From NCBI RefSeq assembly GCF_041583835.1, contig NZ_JBFHFC010000002.1, positions 175,736 to 239,735 of the forward strand: 64,000 nt of DNA. Reading direction: 5' to 3'. The stretch is from Thiomicrorhabdus sp041583835. GTDB lineage: Bacteria; Pseudomonadota; Gammaproteobacteria; Thiomicrospirales; Thiomicrospiraceae. The translations under genes were made by a program, and so were the position numbers. Numbering within the stretch: position 1 is the stretch's first letter; each line of letters begins with the position of its first letter. Below, one piece after another: positions 24,833 to 34,376 of this stretch. Below the pieces are notes generated by a model that ran no database searches, was not told the DNA's origin, and saw nothing but the letters and a program-made list of their open reading frames with translations.

Positions 24833-25601
24833 TTCAAGCGTTCAAAACTTACCTCATTTTCAGCAGTTGCAACGCCAGTTTGCGGAACACATCCGTAATC
24901 CGGAAAAGGCCTATGCACCCAACGGCGAGAAGCCGATCGAGCCGCGCCGAATGCAAGTCTACGAATCCTTGTTTTTTAATAACATCGAAGGGTTTTTCAG
25001 TGGTTTGTTTCCGGTGAGTGCGGCGGTGTTGGGAAAACAACGCTGGCAGGAACTGATGCGTGAATACATGGTGAAACATCGTGCACGAACGCCGTTATTT
25101 CATCGTCTGGGGGAGGAGTTTTTAACGTTCTTAAGCGAGAGTTACGAAGCTTTACCCGAAGATCCCGAATTCTTGTTGGAGCTGGCGCATTACGAGTGGG
25201 TGGAATTGGCTCTTACCGTCTCTCCGGATGAAGGCGTTGTCAATCCGTCGGACTTAAAAGCGGATTTACAGCAGGCTTACGAACTTTCGCCCGTGGCGTG
25301 GCCAATGGCCTACGAGTGGCCGGTACATCAGATCTCGGTTGATAATCAGCCGCAGTCGCCGTCGGAGCAGGCGACAACCTTATTAGGATTCCGCAATGCC
25401 GAAGACAAAGTTGAGTTCAGTGAGATCATGCCGTTGTTGTATCAGTGGCTTGAGTCCTTGGATGAAGCCGACAGTGCACAATCCGCTTTAAACAAGGTGG
25501 CGGCTGATTTGGGGTTGAATGGTGCCGAGTTGGAACAGTTTGCGATTCAGACTTTACAGCAGTTGATCGATTTGAATATCGTTCATCCGCGTAGAGCCTG
25601 A
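24822..25601 (+). CDS. DUF2063 partner of MNIO (BufC/HvfC-like)
   Basis: A 259-residue protein with an N-terminal DUF2063 domain (about 10-100, QQLQRQFAEHIRNPEKAYAP, RRMQVYESLFFNNIEGF) and a C-terminal domain of the winged-helix/recognition type. In MNIO systems this protein binds the precursor leader or core and presents it to the oxidase. It overlaps the MNIO gene by 11 bp, so the two are translationally coupled. No DoxX-like gene (BufD/HvfD) follows; the next gene is convergent. Confidence 0.88.
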   Translation: MANDSSVQNLPHFQQLQRQFAEHIRNPEKAYAPNGEKPIEPRRMQVYESLFFNNIEGFFSGLFPVSAAVLGKQRWQELMREYMVKHRARTPLFHRLGEEFLTFLSESYEALPEDPEFLLELAHYEWVELALTVSPDEGVVNPSDLKADLQQAYELSPVAWPMAYEWPVHQISVDNQPQSPSEQATTLLGFRNAEDKVEFSEIMPLLYQWLESLDEADSAQSALNKVAADLGLNGAELEQFAIQTLQQLIDLNIVHPRRA

Positions 25602-25626
25602 TTGTATTAATGCTTTAACGAAGTCG

Positions 25627-28600
25627 TTACGGGGTTCCGTAGCCACCGCCGCCGGGGGTGTGGATTGCAAAAATGTCCCCGGCGTTCAATTCCAGTGTCA
25701 GAGTGCTGTTAAGGCTTTCTTCGGGTTCTCTCAGGTCGCTTTGTCCGGCTTGTTCCGCCGTCATCACAAAGTGTTTCCCTACTTTTCCCGATAAACCGCC
25801 TGCCATGCCGTAAGGCGGAATGTGGCGGTGATTACTGAGTATCGAAACCGTCATCGGTTTGAGGAATTCAAAATGGCGTTCGCAGCCGCTTCCGCCACAG
25901 TATTTTCCATATCCTCCGCTATTGCGGCGAATTGCAAAACGCTGCAATCGTACCGGATAACGCAGTTCCAGAATTTCCGGATCGGTCAGGCGGGAGTTGG
26001 TCATATGGCTATGGATGGCGTGATGTCCGTCATAGCCCGGTCCCGCTCCCGTGCCGCCGCACAAAGTTTCATAATATTGCCATGTGTCGTCGCCGAAGGT
26101 CAGGTTGTTCATGGTGCCCTGAGAGGCCGCTTGAACCTGTAAAGCGCCATACAGCGCATCGGTGACCACTTGCGAGGTTTCGACGTTGCCCGCTACCACC
26201 GCCGCCGGATAGCTCGGATTGAGCATCGAACCTTTCGGCACGATCAACTCGACCGGACGTAGAAATCCGTCATTCAAAGGAATCGGTTGATTAATCAAGG
26301 TGTGTAATACATACAGTGTTGCGGCTCTGGTAATCGCATGCGGCGCATTGAAGTTGTTGTTTTGCTGGTCGCTGCTGCCGCTGAAATCGATGATGAGCTT
26401 ACGGCGTTGCAGATCGGTTTGGATGGAAACACGGACTTCCGTTCCTTGATCTGTCGGGTAGCGGAATTCGCCGGATTTCAGTTCGGGAAGCAGACTGACC
26501 ACCGCTTGTTCGGCATGGTTCAGTACATGGGCCATATAGTCGGTTACCGTTTGCGCACCGACTTGGTTGCATAGTTCCGTGAGCCCTTGTATACCGCGTT
26601 GGTTGGCGGCAACCTGGGCATGCAGATCGTTCAGATTCTGGTTCAGGTTGCGCACCGGATATTTGGCTTGCGTGAAATGGCGGCTAATCAATTCGGTTTG
26701 AAAAACGCCTTGCTTAACCAAGGGGACGCAATCCAGTAAAACGCCTTCTTGTTCAATGTGCTGACTGGCGGCCGGCATAGAGCCGGGGGTGAGGCCGCCG
26801 ACATCGGCATGGTGACCGCGCGAAGCCACGTAAAACTTCAATTGACCGTCGACAAACACCGGAGAAATCAGGGTGATGTCCGGCAGATGCGTTCCACCGG
26901 CGTAGGGGTTGTTGAGCACATAGGCGTCGCCCGGATGAAGGTTGTCGCCGACTTTGTGGATGACCGTTTTGACCGATTCTCCCATCGAACCGAGATGCAC
27001 CGGAACATGCGGCGCATTGGCAATCAATTGGCCCTGTGCATCGAAAATGGCACAAGAAAAATCCAGTCGTTCTTTGATGTTGACCGAATGGGCGGTTTTC
27101 GCCAAGGTCGCGCCCATCTGTTCGGCAATCGCCATAAAACGATTATTGAACAGGGACAATTGAATCGGATCGGGTTGTTTGGAATCTTCCGCAGCGGCCG
27201 TGTCGGGATCTAAACGAGAGACGTTAGCCGTTTGTTGTAACAGCATTTGTCCGTCGTCCAGCAATTGGGCACACCAATTCGGCTCGATCACCAAGGTTCC
27301 GGTGGGCTCAAGAATCAATGCAGGGCCATTAATCGTTTGGTGCAGACTCATCGCCTGACGTTGGTAAACCTCGGCGGACTGCCATTGTCCGTTTGCATAA
27401 AGACGAACGGTTTCAATCGGGGTGGCGGCTTCTTTGGCATCGATGGATTGGTCTTCCGGACTGTAGGCCTCCGAAGCGGCTTCGACACTGACGCTGTTGA
27501 TGACAACCGGCACGTCGGTCTGAACGAATCCGAACTGCTGACGGTGCTGACGGGCGAACTGTTGTTCGTACTCCGATGTTGTCAGCGTGTGGTCGAAACT
27601 CAGATCCAGCAGGGTGTCGCTGCCGCGATAATGTAAGTGTAAGGTAATTCGGGTTTCTGTCGGCGTTGCGTTTTGTTCAAGTAATTTTGAGCAGGCCTGT
27701 TCGCTCTGTTTTTGGATGTCTTCGTCGATTTCGGCAAGCTTTTGCAGCTCCACGCCGTAGGATCGGGTTTCGATGTGGCTTTTTTTCGCCAGCCCCATGC
27801 CGTAGGCCGAAAGAACGCCGGAATAGGGGTGAAGCAGCACTTTGCTCATTCCCAGTTTTTGGGCGACGGCGCACGCGTGTTGGCCGCCGGCACCGCCGAA
27901 GCTCACTAAAGTGTAATCTTTGACATCGTAACCGCGTTGGGTAGAGATTTTTTCGATGGCGCTGGCCATATGCTCGACCGCAATTTTCAAAGCGCCTTCG
28001 GCAACCGTTTCGGCTGAAAGGTTGAGTTGTCGGGCCAATCCGTCGAATTGCTCTTGGACGGTTTTCAAATCCAACGGCTGTTTGGCGTCTTTGCCGAAAA
28101 CCGCCGGAAAATGTTGCGGCTGGATTCGGCCGAGCAGGACATTGCAGTCGGTGACGGTCAAAGGCCCGCCGCGTCGGTAAGCTGCAGGCCCCGGATTGGC
28201 TCCGGCGGATTCCGGGCCGACCTGTAATTCGCCTTGCAGGGTTTTGACAATGGAACCGCCACCGGCCGCCACCGTATGGATGTCGAGCATCGGCACACGC
28301 ATCTGCACGCCGGCCACTTCGGTTTCGAAGCTGCGTTCGTAAACGCCGGCATAGTGGGAAACATCCGTGGAAGTGCCGCCCATATCGAAGCCGATGATTT
28401 TGTCATGACCGGCTTGTTGTGCGGTGGTTACGGCACCGACAATGCCTCCCGCCGGACCCGATAAGATCGCATCCTTGCCTTGAAAGTCGGAGGCGGCGGT
28501 GAGACCGCCGTGGGATTGCATGAATTGTAGGTCGACGCCCGGAAGCTGTTCGGCTACCTGTTGTACGTATCGGCGAAGAATCGGGCTTAAATAGGCGTCG

Positions 28601-29235
28601 ACCACGGTGGTGCGGCCGCGTGCTATGTATTTGATCAACGCGCTGCTCTGGTGCGAAGTGGAGACCTGTTTAAAGCCGATTTCAGCCGCTAATTGCGCGA
28701 CGGTTTGTTCGTGTTCGGGATTTAAATAAGCGTGCAACAGAACGACGGCGAGGGCATCGAAACCTTGTTGTTTAAGGCTTTGAAGCTGTTGTTTTACCTG
28801 TTCGATCTCCAGCGCTTCAATCTCTTCGCCTTGTGCGTTCAGTCGCCCGTCGATTTCAAGAGCGGTTTGGTAAAGCGGTTTTGGAGTCTCGACTTTCAGA
28901 GCAAAGATGTCGGGACGATTTTGATAACCGATCTCCAGAGCATCCGCGAACCCGCGGTTGGTAATCAGCGCCACCGCTTCGCCTTTGCGTTCCAACAGGG
29001 CGTTGGTGGCAACGGTGGTTCCCATCTTCACGCAGGCGATGCGTTCGACCGGAACGGCGGAGGGTTCCGGGGCATTCAGAAACAGGCGGATACCCGCTAT
29101 GGCCGCATCGCGATACTGTTCGGGGTTTTCCGACAGCAGTTTTCGGGTATGGAGTTTACCTTGCGGATCCTGGGCGACAATATCGGTAAAGGTGCCGCCG
29201 CGATCAATCCAGAATTGCCATTGTGCTTGTGTCAT
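25627..29235 (-). CDS. 5-oxoprolinase (fused hydantoinase A and B)
   Basis: A protein of about 1202 residues that fuses HyuA- and HyuB-type subunits. The N-terminal half has the ASKHA nucleotide site (WIDRGGTFTDIVAQDP, GFDMGGTSTDVSHY, VSFGGAGGQHA). The C-terminal half, from about residue 700, is HyuB-like (HVPVHLGSMGESVK, CGGTGAGPGYDG, HTPGGGGYGTP). Fused proteins of this length hydrolyse 5-oxoproline to glutamate with ATP (EC 3.5.2.9), a glutathione-salvage step; other hydantoin-like substrates remain possible. ATG at 29235 is preferred; an upstream GTG at 29268 would add 11 residues. Confidence 0.88.
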   Translation of the reverse strand: MTQAQWQFWIDRGGTFTDIVAQDPQGKLHTRKLLSENPEQYRDAAIAGIRLFLNAPEPSAVPVERIACVKMGTTVATNALLERKGEAVALITNRGFADALEIGYQNRPDIFALKVETPKPLYQTALEIDGRLNAQGEEIEALEIEQVKQQLQSLKQQGFDALAVVLLHAYLNPEHEQTVAQLAAEIGFKQVSTSHQSSALIKYIARGRTTVVDAYLSPILRRYVQQVAEQLPGVDLQFMQSHGGLTAASDFQGKDAILSGPAGGIVGAVTTAQQAGHDKIIGFDMGGTSTDVSHYAGVYERSFETEVAGVQMRVPMLDIHTVAAGGGSIVKTLQGELQVGPESAGANPGPAAYRRGGPLTVTDCNVLLGRIQPQHFPAVFGKDAKQPLDLKTVQEQFDGLARQLNLSAETVAEGALKIAVEHMASAIEKISTQRGYDVKDYTLVSFGGAGGQHACAVAQKLGMSKVLLHPYSGVLSAYGMGLAKKSHIETRSYGVELQKLAEIDEDIQKQSEQACSKLLEQNATPTETRITLHLHYRGSDTLLDLSFDHTLTTSEYEQQFARQHRQQFGFVQTDVPVVINSVSVEAASEAYSPEDQSIDAKEAATPIETVRLYANGQWQSAEVYQRQAMSLHQTINGPALILEPTGTLVIEPNWCAQLLDDGQMLLQQTANVSRLDPDTAAAEDSKQPDPIQLSLFNNRFMAIAEQMGATLAKTAHSVNIKERLDFSCAIFDAQGQLIANAPHVPVHLGSMGESVKTVIHKVGDNLHPGDAYVLNNPYAGGTHLPDITLISPVFVDGQLKFYVASRGHHADVGGLTPGSMPAASQHIEQEGVLLDCVPLVKQGVFQTELISRHFTQAKYPVRNLNQNLNDLHAQVAANQRGIQGLTELCNQVGAQTVTDYMAHVLNHAEQAVVSLLPELKSGEFRYPTDQGTEVRVSIQTDLQRRKLIIDFSGSSDQQNNNFNAPHAITRAATLYVLHTLINQPIPLNDGFLRPVELIVPKGSMLNPSYPAAVVAGNVETSQVVTDALYGALQVQAASQGTMNNLTFGDDTWQYYETLCGGTGAGPGYDGHHAIHSHMTNSRLTDPEILELRYPVRLQRFAIRRNSGGYGKYCGGSGCERHFEFLKPMTVSILSNHRHIPPYGMAGGLSGKVGKHFVMTAEQAGQSDLREPEESLNSTLTLELNAGDIFAIHTPGGGGYGTP

Positions 29236-29438
29236 CGCCGAGTCAGATTCGTTGTTCAGGAAATGCACACATTATCGTGACTCATTCTATAAAGTAAAGT
29301 CGGGGATGCGGTATCATAACGATAAAATTGCGATAACAAACCTCTCAGCCAGTCCCCCTTGACGTTGTAGTAGACTGGAACTGAGCGGGCGGATTAGCAG
29401 CGTATTTAACAATCAATTTATCAAATTTCGAAACGATT

Positions 29439-30383
29439 ATGGCAAGCACAAAAAAAAATATGGAAACGGCGATCTGGCACTGGATGTTCTGGAAGCGTGT
29501 GGTCATTTATTTCCTGCAACGCAAAGGAACGGATGCCGTCGGTATTCTCGCATACACCTCGCTATTAGGGATTGTGCCGATGCTGGCCGTGATGCTGAGT
29601 TTGTTTTCGGTCTCATCTTATTTCGCCGATTTTGAATCGTTGGTGATGGATCAGGTGGTGCATAATCTGATGCCGTCTTCGCAACCTGTAATCGAATCCT
29701 ACCTGGTGACCTTCTCTCAGCAGGCCGTGAATCTGAAAGGGCCGGGGATTGCCGTGATGTTGGTTACCACCATCATGCTGTTGTGGAAAGTCGACGATAA
29801 GTTGAACGGTTTGTGGCCGGAAGGCCGCAGAAGACGTTGGTGGGTGAGTTTGTTGCATTATTTGGGGGTGAGTCTACTCGGTCCGATCCTGTTAGGCCTC
29901 AGTCTGTTAACCAGTTCTTATCTATTAGCCCTGCCTTTGTTGAGCGATGCCTACCCTTTTCTGGAAAAACTGACTTTCGGAATCAGTCTGTTACCGTTTT
30001 TATTTTCTTTACTCGGATTTGCGGCTTTGTATAAATTCGTGCCTCGTCATAAGGTCAGCGGCAAGGCGGCGATGATCGGCGGTTTGTTCGCCACCTTGCA
30101 GTTGGAGTTTCTGAAAAGCGGGTTCTCTCTGTACGTGCAGTGGTTCCCATCCTACAGTGTGATTTACGGTGCTTTCGCCGCCGTGCCTCTGTTCCTGCTC
30201 TGGCTGTATGTGATGTGGTTTATCGTGATCTGGAACGGCGTCGTTGTGGCGGTTTTGAATAAACGTTATGTGTCTGGCGACGAAGATACGGAAGCCAAAC
30301 CAAAGCTTGAAAAATTGCCGGCTCAAGACGGAGAAACGGTTGCGGAAGTTCGAGAAGCCAAAGCGGCGGAGTCGACTGGATGA
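29439..30383 (+). CDS. YihY/BrkB family inner-membrane protein
   Basis: A 314-residue protein with about six membrane helices and the family signature (AYTSLLGIVPMLAVMLSLFSV near the start, LWLYVMWFIVIWNG near residue 255). The acidic C-terminal tail (about 275-314) is cytosolic. The old label 'ribonuclease BN' for this family is not correct; its function is unknown. Its stop overlaps the start of the next gene (ATGA), so it forms an operon with the iron/heme-type transporter genes. Confidence 0.87.
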   Translation: MASTKKNMETAIWHWMFWKRVVIYFLQRKGTDAVGILAYTSLLGIVPMLAVMLSLFSVSSYFADFESLVMDQVVHNLMPSSQPVIESYLVTFSQQAVNLKGPGIAVMLVTTIMLLWKVDDKLNGLWPEGRRRRWWVSLLHYLGVSLLGPILLGLSLLTSSYLLALPLLSDAYPFLEKLTFGISLLPFLFSLLGFAALYKFVPRHKVSGKAAMIGGLFATLQLEFLKSGFSLYVQWFPSYSVIYGAFAAVPLFLLWLYVMWFIVIWNGVVVAVLNKRYVSGDEDTEAKPKLEKLPAQDGETVAEVREAKAAESTG

Positions 30384-31369
30384 GGAATACGCGTTCCTTA
30401 TGGATATTATCGACGGCGTTGTTATTGGCGGCGGGTTTGAGTTTGCAGTCGGGCAGTGTGGTTTTGGATTGGCAGGATATCTGGACAGGCCTTTCAGAAC
30501 GACAAAGTCTGGTGGTCTGGGAAATTCGTCTACCTCGCATTGTGATGGCGGCTCTGGTTGGAGCCGGTTTGGCCGTGGCCGGGGTGAGTCTACAGGCTCT
30601 GTTTCGTAATCCGCTGGCCGAACCCGGACTGATTGGGGTTTCCAGTAGTGCGGCCTTGGGGGCGGTATTGGTGATAGTGCTCGGCGGCGTACTTTGGGGA
30701 GAGGTTCAGAGCTGGCAGATGAGTCTGGCGGCGTTTGTGATGGCCGCAGCCGCGACGGTAGTGATCTATTTGATTGCAACCCGTAAAGGGCATACCGATG
30801 TGGCGCTGATGCTGCTGGCCGGTGTGGCGATCAATGCAGTGGCCGGCGCTTTGACCGGATTGTTGATTACGGTTTCCAGCGATGTGCAATTGCGTTCGGT
30901 GATGTTCTGGATGATGGGCTCTTTTTCCGGTGTTTCCTGGCAAGGCGTGAGTTTGATGGGCGTTGTCGGTTTGATTGTACTGGCGCGTCTGTTGAGTCTG
31001 AGCCGGGCTTTGAATGCCTTGCTGCTCGGCGAGCAGAACTGCTTGCATATGGGATATGCCTTGCAGTCGCTCAAATGGCAGATTATGGGACTGAGCGCGG
31101 TTTTGGTCGGTATTTCTGTCTCCTTGGTCGGCGTGATCGGCTTTGTCGGTTTGATGGTGCCGCATATGGTGCGTTTGTGGGTCGGACCGGATCATCGAAT
31201 GTTGATTCCTTTAAGCGCTCTGGGTGGGGCGGTTCTGTTGGTTTTGGCCGATTGGTTGGCTAAATCGATGATGCAGCCGGCTGAACTGCCGATTGGATTG
31301 TTGATGGCGCTGTTAGGCGGTCCTTTCTTTTTGATGATGTTGTTGAAGCGACGAGGAGTGGGGTTGTGA
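30380..31369 (+). CDS. FecCD-type iron/heme ABC permease (HmuU-like)
   Basis: A 329-residue permease of the BtuC/FecCD family with about ten hydrophobic helices. Family features are WEIRLPRIVMAALVGAGLAVAGVSLQALFRNPLAEPGLIG near residues 48-87 and GFVGLMVPHMVRLWVGPDHR near residue 255, the ATPase contact. The pattern is closest to hemin permeases (HmuU), though siderophore or cobalamin transport cannot be excluded. It overlaps the ATPase gene by four bases. No periplasmic binding protein is found in the operon. Confidence 0.85.
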   Translation: MRNTRSLWILSTALLLAAGLSLQSGSVVLDWQDIWTGLSERQSLVVWEIRLPRIVMAALVGAGLAVAGVSLQALFRNPLAEPGLIGVSSSAALGAVLVIVLGGVLWGEVQSWQMSLAAFVMAAAATVVIYLIATRKGHTDVALMLLAGVAINAVAGALTGLLITVSSDVQLRSVMFWMMGSFSGVSWQGVSLMGVVGLIVLARLLSLSRALNALLLGEQNCLHMGYALQSLKWQIMGLSAVLVGISVSLVGVIGFVGLMVPHMVRLWVGPDHRMLIPLSALGGAVLLVLADWLAKSMMQPAELPIGLLMALLGGPFFLMMLLKRRGVGL

Positions 31370-32208
31370 AAGGTTCCTCTGCTCAGGTTTCGTCGGATTT
31401 TAAACACGATATCGTTTTCAGCGATTTGAATTATGCAATCGACGGTAAATCCCTGCTCGAGGATGTATCCGGACGTTTTGAAGGCGGCCGGGTACATTCG
31501 ATTCTAGGCCAGAACGGTGCGGGTAAATCCTCTTTGTTGCGCTGTCTGACTAAAGAGTGGCATCCCATCAGCGGCGACATTCGTTTTAACGGACAAACTC
31601 TACAGGATCAGAGTTACCGCGAACTGGCATTGAAACGTTCGGTGCTGCCGCAAAATCAGGAGTTGGCGTTTTCTTTTCAAGTTGAACAGTTGGTAATGTT
31701 GGGGTTCGACGCCCAAGGTTTGGCATTGAATGAATGCGCAACTCAACTGGATGACGTGCTTGAAGCGTGCGACATTCGTCATTTGGCGCAACGCGACTAT
31801 CTGACCTTATCCGGGGGCGAACAAAAACGCGCTCAATTGGCGCGCGTATTGGCGCAGATCTGGCCTCAGAACAGCCTTGCCGACGATGCTTTTACGGGCA
31901 AATGGCTGTTTTTAGACGAATGGTCGGATGGTTTGGATTTAAAACATCAAGTTTGTTTAGGGCAGTTGTTGAGACAATGGAGTCGACAAGGTCTGGGTGT
32001 GGTGATGATTTTGCACGACTTGAACCAGATCATGCAATGGGCGGATCAATGCCTGTTACTGAAGGCGGGGCAGGTTCATTCTCAGGGTGACGTGTCCACC
32101 GTGATGACGCCCGCCAATATCGAAGCGGTATTGGGGGTGAAAGTGGGCATCTGGCAACCGCAGGGCAGTGCAGTGCCGATGTTGTTTCCCCTGCAAGGCC
32201 AACGCTGA
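31366..32208 (+). CDS. Heme-type ABC transporter ATPase (HmuV-like)
   Basis: A 280-residue ATPase with Walker A GQNGAGKSSL, signature LSGGEQKRAQLARVLAQ, Walker B WLFLDEWSDGLD and the H-loop ILHDLNQ. HmuV proteins read LARVLAQ after the signature, as here. In the Walker B segment the usual Pro after the catalytic Glu is Trp (DEW), but Asp and Glu are kept. A GTG start overlaps the permease stop (GTGA). No binding protein (HmuT) is encoded with it. Confidence 0.85.
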   Translation: MKGSSAQVSSDFKHDIVFSDLNYAIDGKSLLEDVSGRFEGGRVHSILGQNGAGKSSLLRCLTKEWHPISGDIRFNGQTLQDQSYRELALKRSVLPQNQELAFSFQVEQLVMLGFDAQGLALNECATQLDDVLEACDIRHLAQRDYLTLSGGEQKRAQLARVLAQIWPQNSLADDAFTGKWLFLDEWSDGLDLKHQVCLGQLLRQWSRQGLGVVMILHDLNQIMQWADQCLLLKAGQVHSQGDVSTVMTPANIEAVLGVKVGIWQPQGSAVPMLFPLQGQR

Positions 32209-32310
32209 AACATTTCTTTTTGCATTACTTTTGCCCGCTTGGAAAGTTTTTCGGCGGTTTGCGGTCTTATTCGTAAGTGGTTTTTTAAATAGGAAGATGC
32301 CGACGTCGTT

Positions 32311-32826
32311 ATGGAAAACAAACACCGATTTTTTGAACAGTTGGTCAATGCCTACAGCAGCGATTTGTATCGCTATGCTTATTGGTTGTGCAAGCAGCCG
32401 ACTGTAGCGGAAGACTTGGTGCAAGAGACGTTTTCCCGTGCCTGGAAGTCTTTGGACAAGCTACATGACGAAAAAGCCGCGAAAGCTTGGCTGATTACGA
32501 TTCTGCGCAATGAAAACGCTCGGCTATACGAAAAGTTCCAACCGCAATGGGTGGAGATTGAAGAGAGTCTGGCTTCCGACGACGGGCGTAACGAACCCTC
32601 GTTGAGTTTAGAACAGCACCAACTTCACCAAGCCATCATGTCGTTACCCGAAGATTATAAAGAGCCGTTGATTTTGCAGATTCTTTGGGGATTCAGCGGC
32701 GAAGAAATCGCCGAACAGCTCGATTTGAAATTAGCTACGGTCAATACCCGACTGTTTCGGGCTCGACACCAATTGAAAGAAATATTGAATGCGCACGCCA
32801 ATAGCCCTTCTAAACAGATTTCATGA
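32311..32826 (+). CDS. ECF sigma factor
   Basis: A 171-residue RNA polymerase sigma factor of the ECF type. Region 2 is at residues 12-55 (YRYAYWLCKQPTVAEDLVQETFSRAWKSL) and region 4 at about 108-160 (LPEDYKEPLILQILWGFSGEEIAEQL, VNTRLFRARHQLKE). There is no region 3 or N-terminal extension. It is followed 11 bp later by a DUF3379 protein, the usual anti-sigma partner in gammaproteobacteria. The regulon is unknown. Confidence 0.92.
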   Translation: MENKHRFFEQLVNAYSSDLYRYAYWLCKQPTVAEDLVQETFSRAWKSLDKLHDEKAAKAWLITILRNENARLYEKFQPQWVEIEESLASDDGRNEPSLSLEQHQLHQAIMSLPEDYKEPLILQILWGFSGEEIAEQLDLKLATVNTRLFRARHQLKEILNAHANSPSKQIS

Positions 32827-32837
32827 AAGGTTAGAAA

Positions 32838-33677
32838 ATGAATGAATTAGAATTTCGAAAAAAACTGTTGCAAAATCCCCAGGTTCTTGACGATGAGATG
32901 GTGGCGTTAGTTAATCGACAGCCTGAATATAAGGCGTTGATCAAGCAATACCGTGATTTGGATCAGGCGGTGCATGAGGTTTTGAAAACAGAGATTCCGG
33001 AAGGGTTGCGAGCCCGTATTCTATTGAATGAAAGCTATCGTGAGATCGCCGATGCGGCGGTGCAGGAATCGGAATTCGACAGTACTCTGGATTCGGCCGG
33101 AGAGTTGGATGTCCCTTGTTCGGCACAACCCTCCAAGCAGGCCGGTTTGATTGCCTGGCTATCGAGAGAACATTTTTCCAAACTCAGTTCGGGTTCAAGA
33201 TTCGCAGCGGGTCTATTGGTTGCGGTTATGTTTCTGGGACTGTGGCAAGTGCAGCATTTGTATTATCAACGGTCGATTACCGGTGAGGAAATGGTGGCGC
33301 ATATTCTCGATCATATGGAGGAAGACCCCAGTTTGATGTTGGCTCAAAATCCACCGCATTCCCCGAAAGAATTACAGGCGTTATTCACTACCGTGGGAGC
33401 GACCTTACAGCAACCGCTGGAGTCGATGAGTTATGCCGGAGAGTGTGTGATTGAAGGCCGAAAAGGGCTGCATATCGTGATGCAGGATAAAGACGGTCCG
33501 GTTACCGTCATTGTAATGCCCGGACAGCAATTGGCTGCCATGGAGGCATTTAAAAGCGGCGGTTATACCGGCGAATTGATTCCGGTCAAAGGCGGTATGG
33601 TGGCGATTGTCGGCAATAATATGCAACAACTTGCATTGGCTCAACTCCGTTTCTTCGGCGCGGTCAAATTTGCATGA
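32838..33677 (+). CDS. DUF3379 family protein, probable anti-sigma factor
   Basis: A 279-residue protein with a cytosolic N-terminal region (about 1-115), one membrane helix (about residues 119-137, FAAGLLVAVMFLGLWQV) and a periplasmic C-terminal part. The N-terminus begins with the family pattern MNELEFRKKLLQNPQ and a helical region suited to holding a sigma factor. DUF3379 genes nearly always follow an ECF sigma gene, as here with 11 bp between them. The zinc-binding HxxxCxxC of ZAS anti-sigma factors is absent. Confidence 0.8.
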   Translation: MNELEFRKKLLQNPQVLDDEMVALVNRQPEYKALIKQYRDLDQAVHEVLKTEIPEGLRARILLNESYREIADAAVQESEFDSTLDSAGELDVPCSAQPSKQAGLIAWLSREHFSKLSSGSRFAAGLLVAVMFLGLWQVQHLYYQRSITGEEMVAHILDHMEEDPSLMLAQNPPHSPKELQALFTTVGATLQQPLESMSYAGECVIEGRKGLHIVMQDKDGPVTVIVMPGQQLAAMEAFKSGGYTGELIPVKGGMVAIVGNNMQQLALAQLRFFGAVKFA

Positions 33678-33736
33678 GTGACCGCTGCTAGAAAGATTGT
33701 CAGCAGTACTTTGATCTAGGCGTAATCGTTGTTCTC

Positions 33737-34207
33737 TCAGTTTTTATTCGCTTTGATTTCAGTGTTGATGCTGAGTTTTTGATAAAGCCCCAGCGCGACC
33801 AGTGCGAGAATCGAGGTGGAAAACAGCAGGGCAGGGTAAAGTAACAGACGCAAATCTGTAATCCCGGCTTTAAATATATAGACCAGCCCTTCCAGCCCAA
33901 TGGCAATGATAAGAATCGTGATGATTTTAGTCAAAGTCTTGCGAGCTTCTTCGGGTGAACGTAGTTCCCTTTCCCTGAATAACTCTTCTTCCGCTAAATA
34001 TTTGGCGACGTCGATGATGGCGATTGCGACGATGGTTGCCCCGATGGCTTGAAGCATGTTCCTGATCATGGTTTCTTTGGAAGAGAAATCGATGACGATC
34101 TCCCAGATCGAGTGCAGCATTAAAATCAATGCAATGCCGAACAGCATTAAGATGGCGATGAAATAAAGTACGTTTCCAAAAATGGAAAACATTTTTTTAA
34201 GTAACAT
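33737..34207 (-). CDS. Hypothetical four-helix membrane protein
   Basis: A 156-residue protein with four hydrophobic helices (about 10-30, 48-65, 89-110 and 120-140). A conserved-looking charged loop, KYLAEEELFRERELRSPEEARKTL, lies between helices 2 and 3 (about residues 67-90) and is likely cytosolic. The general shape recalls PsiE-like or other small membrane proteins of unknown role. It is monocistronic, with no clear link to its neighbours. Confidence 0.7.
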   Translation of the reverse strand: MLLKKMFSIFGNVLYFIAILMLFGIALILMLHSIWEIVIDFSSKETMIRNMLQAIGATIVAIAIIDVAKYLAEEELFRERELRSPEEARKTLTKIITILIIAIGLEGLVYIFKAGITDLRLLLYPALLFSTSILALVALGLYQKLSINTEIKANKN

Positions 34208-34349
34208 AATTAAACACTCCGGCTCAATTTCAAAGTGATATTGACCAACCTAATACGATATTTGGTTTAGGGTGGGAGGGGGCATTGTGTTTAAGATTTT
34301 ATTGTCAATGCGCTTAAGGTTTAAGACTACATTATGAAGTGCATAATGC

Positions 34350-34376
34350 AAGTTGCAACATGTGTTGCAACTTTTT
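34350..34376 (+). terminator. Orphan plus-strand terminator-like hairpin
   Basis: AAGTTGCAACA-TG-TGTTGCAACTT followed by TTT forms a terminator-like structure on the plus strand, yet no plus-strand gene ends here. It is flanked by CATTATG-N5-CATAATG (34330-34348) and by a perfect 24-bp palindrome (34377-34400, centre AGG/CCT). It could end a small RNA from the 34208-34350 gap or be part of the end of the minus-strand acetyltransferase transcript. Confidence 0.45.
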
